Part shown: positions 62,800 to 64,000 of the stretch, piece after piece
Layout: each line of letters starts with the position of its first letter
Numbering within the stretch: the first letter of the stretch is position 1
Origin: Margaritifera margaritifera
Taxonomy: Eukaryota; Mollusca; Bivalvia; Unionida; Margaritiferidae
Direction of reading: 5' to 3'
Assembly: GCA_029931535.1 (NCBI GenBank)
Contig: JAQPZY010001675.1
Coordinates: 3,562,001-3,626,000 of the forward strand
DNA length: 64,000 bases
The notes under the pieces: generated by a model
What the model saw: only the letters and a program-made list of their open reading frames with translations
What the model was told of the DNA's origin: nothing
The model's database searches: none
Position numbers and translations under genes: made by a program

Positions 62800-63428
62800 C
62801 TGAAACATGATATTTGAGACATGAGACGATAGGATTTCTTTTACTTGAAATTAAATTGTTAATTCTTTAATAATTACAATTTCAGATTATCGTAGTCGTT
62901 TATGAATTATGCATTGAAAAAGCAGACATGTGTCTCCTTGCTGAATGCCTAAACAACAGTAGCAGCAGCTGAAACAAAAAGAACAACAATAACAGTGATG
63001 AAAAAAAACAGGATTTTATGTTTACTCGATCCTTTTGACTGGAATAAGAGCTGATCACGAATTATGTAATATAGAAAAGATTGTATACAATAAATAAAAG
63101 CAAAGACAAACTGTGGCCCATGCACATATCAAGCTTTCATAACCAAATATCTATATCTTACCAAACAAGGCCGAAGTTACACACACACACACACAGGTAC
63201 CACAATGTTGCGAGGATGGCTTTCAAAAATAGCAATAAATTTATCAAACCATTTAAATTCATAAACGTACCATAATTGGATCCCGTAAATCCCCACCAAT
63301 CGTAGCAGCCATTAGGATTCTGCCCCGTTGTGTCTGGAACAACTGTCGGGTATACTATGATAATGTTATTCTGTTCCGCCACCTCATTATAGCCAGCGTG
63401 CCTTGCAAAGTTATCTCCAATGGCGTTC
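62735..63428 (-). CDS. Poly(3-hydroxybutyrate) depolymerase-like esterase, 3' part
   Basis: Two exons (63428-63271, 62799-62735) joined in phase across a 471-bp intron; the gene runs off the right edge. Members of this alpha/beta-hydrolase family cut ester bonds of polyhydroxybutyrate or similar esters and are mostly secreted. The visible part is the C-terminal region: IGDNFARHAGYNEVAEQNN, IIIVYPTVV and NPNGCYDWWGFTGSNY, which in the type 2 (circularly permuted) catalytic domain carries the substrate-wall tryptophans and a conserved cysteine. The Ser-Asp-His triad would be encoded upstream, outside the window. It converges on AHCY with no functional link evident. Substrate is inferred from family only. 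Confidence 0.75.
63179..63196. repeat. Short (CA)n tract
   Basis: Nine AC units in the last intron of the esterase gene. Confidence 0.9.
63271..63428 (-). CDS. PHB depolymerase-like esterase, penultimate exon
   Basis: Acceptor CACCACAG at 63436-63429 and donor GTACGT at 63270-63265 frame a 158-bp exon, with phase 2 start and phase 1 end. It reads NAIGDNFARHAGYNEV... to ...WWGFTGSNY. The next upstream exon is not in the remaining 570 bp. Confidence 0.78.
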
Positions 63429-63895
63429 CTGTGGTGAAAATGTCATTCCAGATGATTTTGTATTTTAATATTTTTTTAAAAACCTGGTAAATCCTGTCAA
63501 TGATGTACACATTACAATTATTATTAACTATTTATGTGAACATGCTTATCTTAGAAGGATTCTAAAGACTATAAATGAATCATTATTTTGCAAGAGGAGT
63601 AACATCTCTTAATAGAGAAGATAGCCGACAACACCTGATGTCTCAAAACATTTTTAAGCTAAAAAATTTCTCCGCTCGTACATGTCCTTCTGAAATTATG
63701 CTTGACTTTTATGCAGCTTTTTTATCGTTAACTTTGTTGTTTGTTTTTTAAATTTGTTATCGAATTGTAACACTCAATTAAATCTTAGAGACGTTTTCAA
63801 AGAAACAGAAAATAAAATTGCCTTGATTGTGTCCAGTGGATGGAGTATCATGCTCTTTAATGATCGTGGAGTATGAAGCTTGTGTTGTATTACTG

Positions 63896-64000
63896 GGATC
63901 CGCGGTAGCTCAGTTGGTAGAGCGTCGGACTCGTATTCCAAGGGCCACGGGTTCGATCTCTGCCCAGGCTGCCTATGTGTCTCCTTGGGAGAGGCACTTA
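63896..64000 (+). mobile_element. tRNA-derived SINE family 2, 5' end (cut by window edge)
   Basis: A tRNA-like head with GGTAGCTCAGTTGGTAGAGC (A box), an anticodon-like loop CTCGTAT at 63930-63936 and GGGTTCGATCTC (B box), then CTCCTTGGGAGAGGCACTTA, the start of a conserved SINE body seen in many marine invertebrates. Acceptor ends do not pair, and the anticodon and T stems have mismatches, so it is a SINE head and not a functional tRNA (a true tRNA would read anticodon CGT, Thr). It lies in an intron of the esterase gene, sense strand opposite. Confidence 0.8.

Noticed and set aside
63899..63976. Possible tRNA-Thr(CGT) gene
   Set aside because: A and B boxes are good, but acceptor strands do not pair, anticodon and T stems have mismatches, and a SINE-like body follows directly.

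Overview
The window is nuclear DNA of an animal, most likely a bivalve mollusc (inferred from gene structure, repeat style and gene content; no species can be named). It is AT-rich, intron-rich and packed with transposon relics. Nearly all of the short open frames are chance frames or repeat translations. Only two host genes can be supported.

The main gene is adenosylhomocysteinase (AHCY, S-adenosylhomocysteine hydrolase) on the + strand. Nine coding exons between 6684 and 45768 join in frame with GT/AG borders to give 433 residues. The gene covers about 39 kb, so only about 3 percent is coding. All known catalytic and NAD-binding residues are present. The second host gene is on the - strand at the right end: the last two coding exons (63428-63271 and 62799-62735) of a secreted-type poly(3-hydroxybutyrate) depolymerase-like esterase, whose 5' part lies outside the window. 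The two genes converge, about 17 kb apart.

Layout: 1-6680 holds intergenic DNA with a dead Penelope-like retroelement (RT plus GIY-YIG remnant), SINE copies and long CT, TA and TG microsatellites. 6684-45768 is AHCY. Its introns hold two hAT-like transposase relics, a pogo-like and another TIR transposon, two Harbinger-type MITEs, SINEs, minisatellites and several families of elements whose core is a diverged tandem array of 115-165 bp units with conserved unique ends. 45769-53360 holds the AHCY 3' UTR, further tandem arrays and unrecognised DNA. 53367-59855 is a compact (about 6.1 kb without later insertions) inverted-repeat-bounded element carrying a broken family B DNA polymerase of the protein-primed, Maverick/Polinton/bidnavirus type, plus uncharacterised frames. 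59856-62734 is intergenic, with a 106-bp hAT MITE that has a perfect 8-bp target duplication.

The strongest candidate for something undescribed is the small PolB element at 53.4-59.9 kb: it has terminal inverted repeats and a likely 6-bp target duplication, yet is less than half the size of a Polinton and shows no integrase, ATPase or capsid that I can recognise. The second is the set of tandem-core elements in the AHCY introns, one family of which ends in a hairpin whose stem is kept while its sequence changes between copies.
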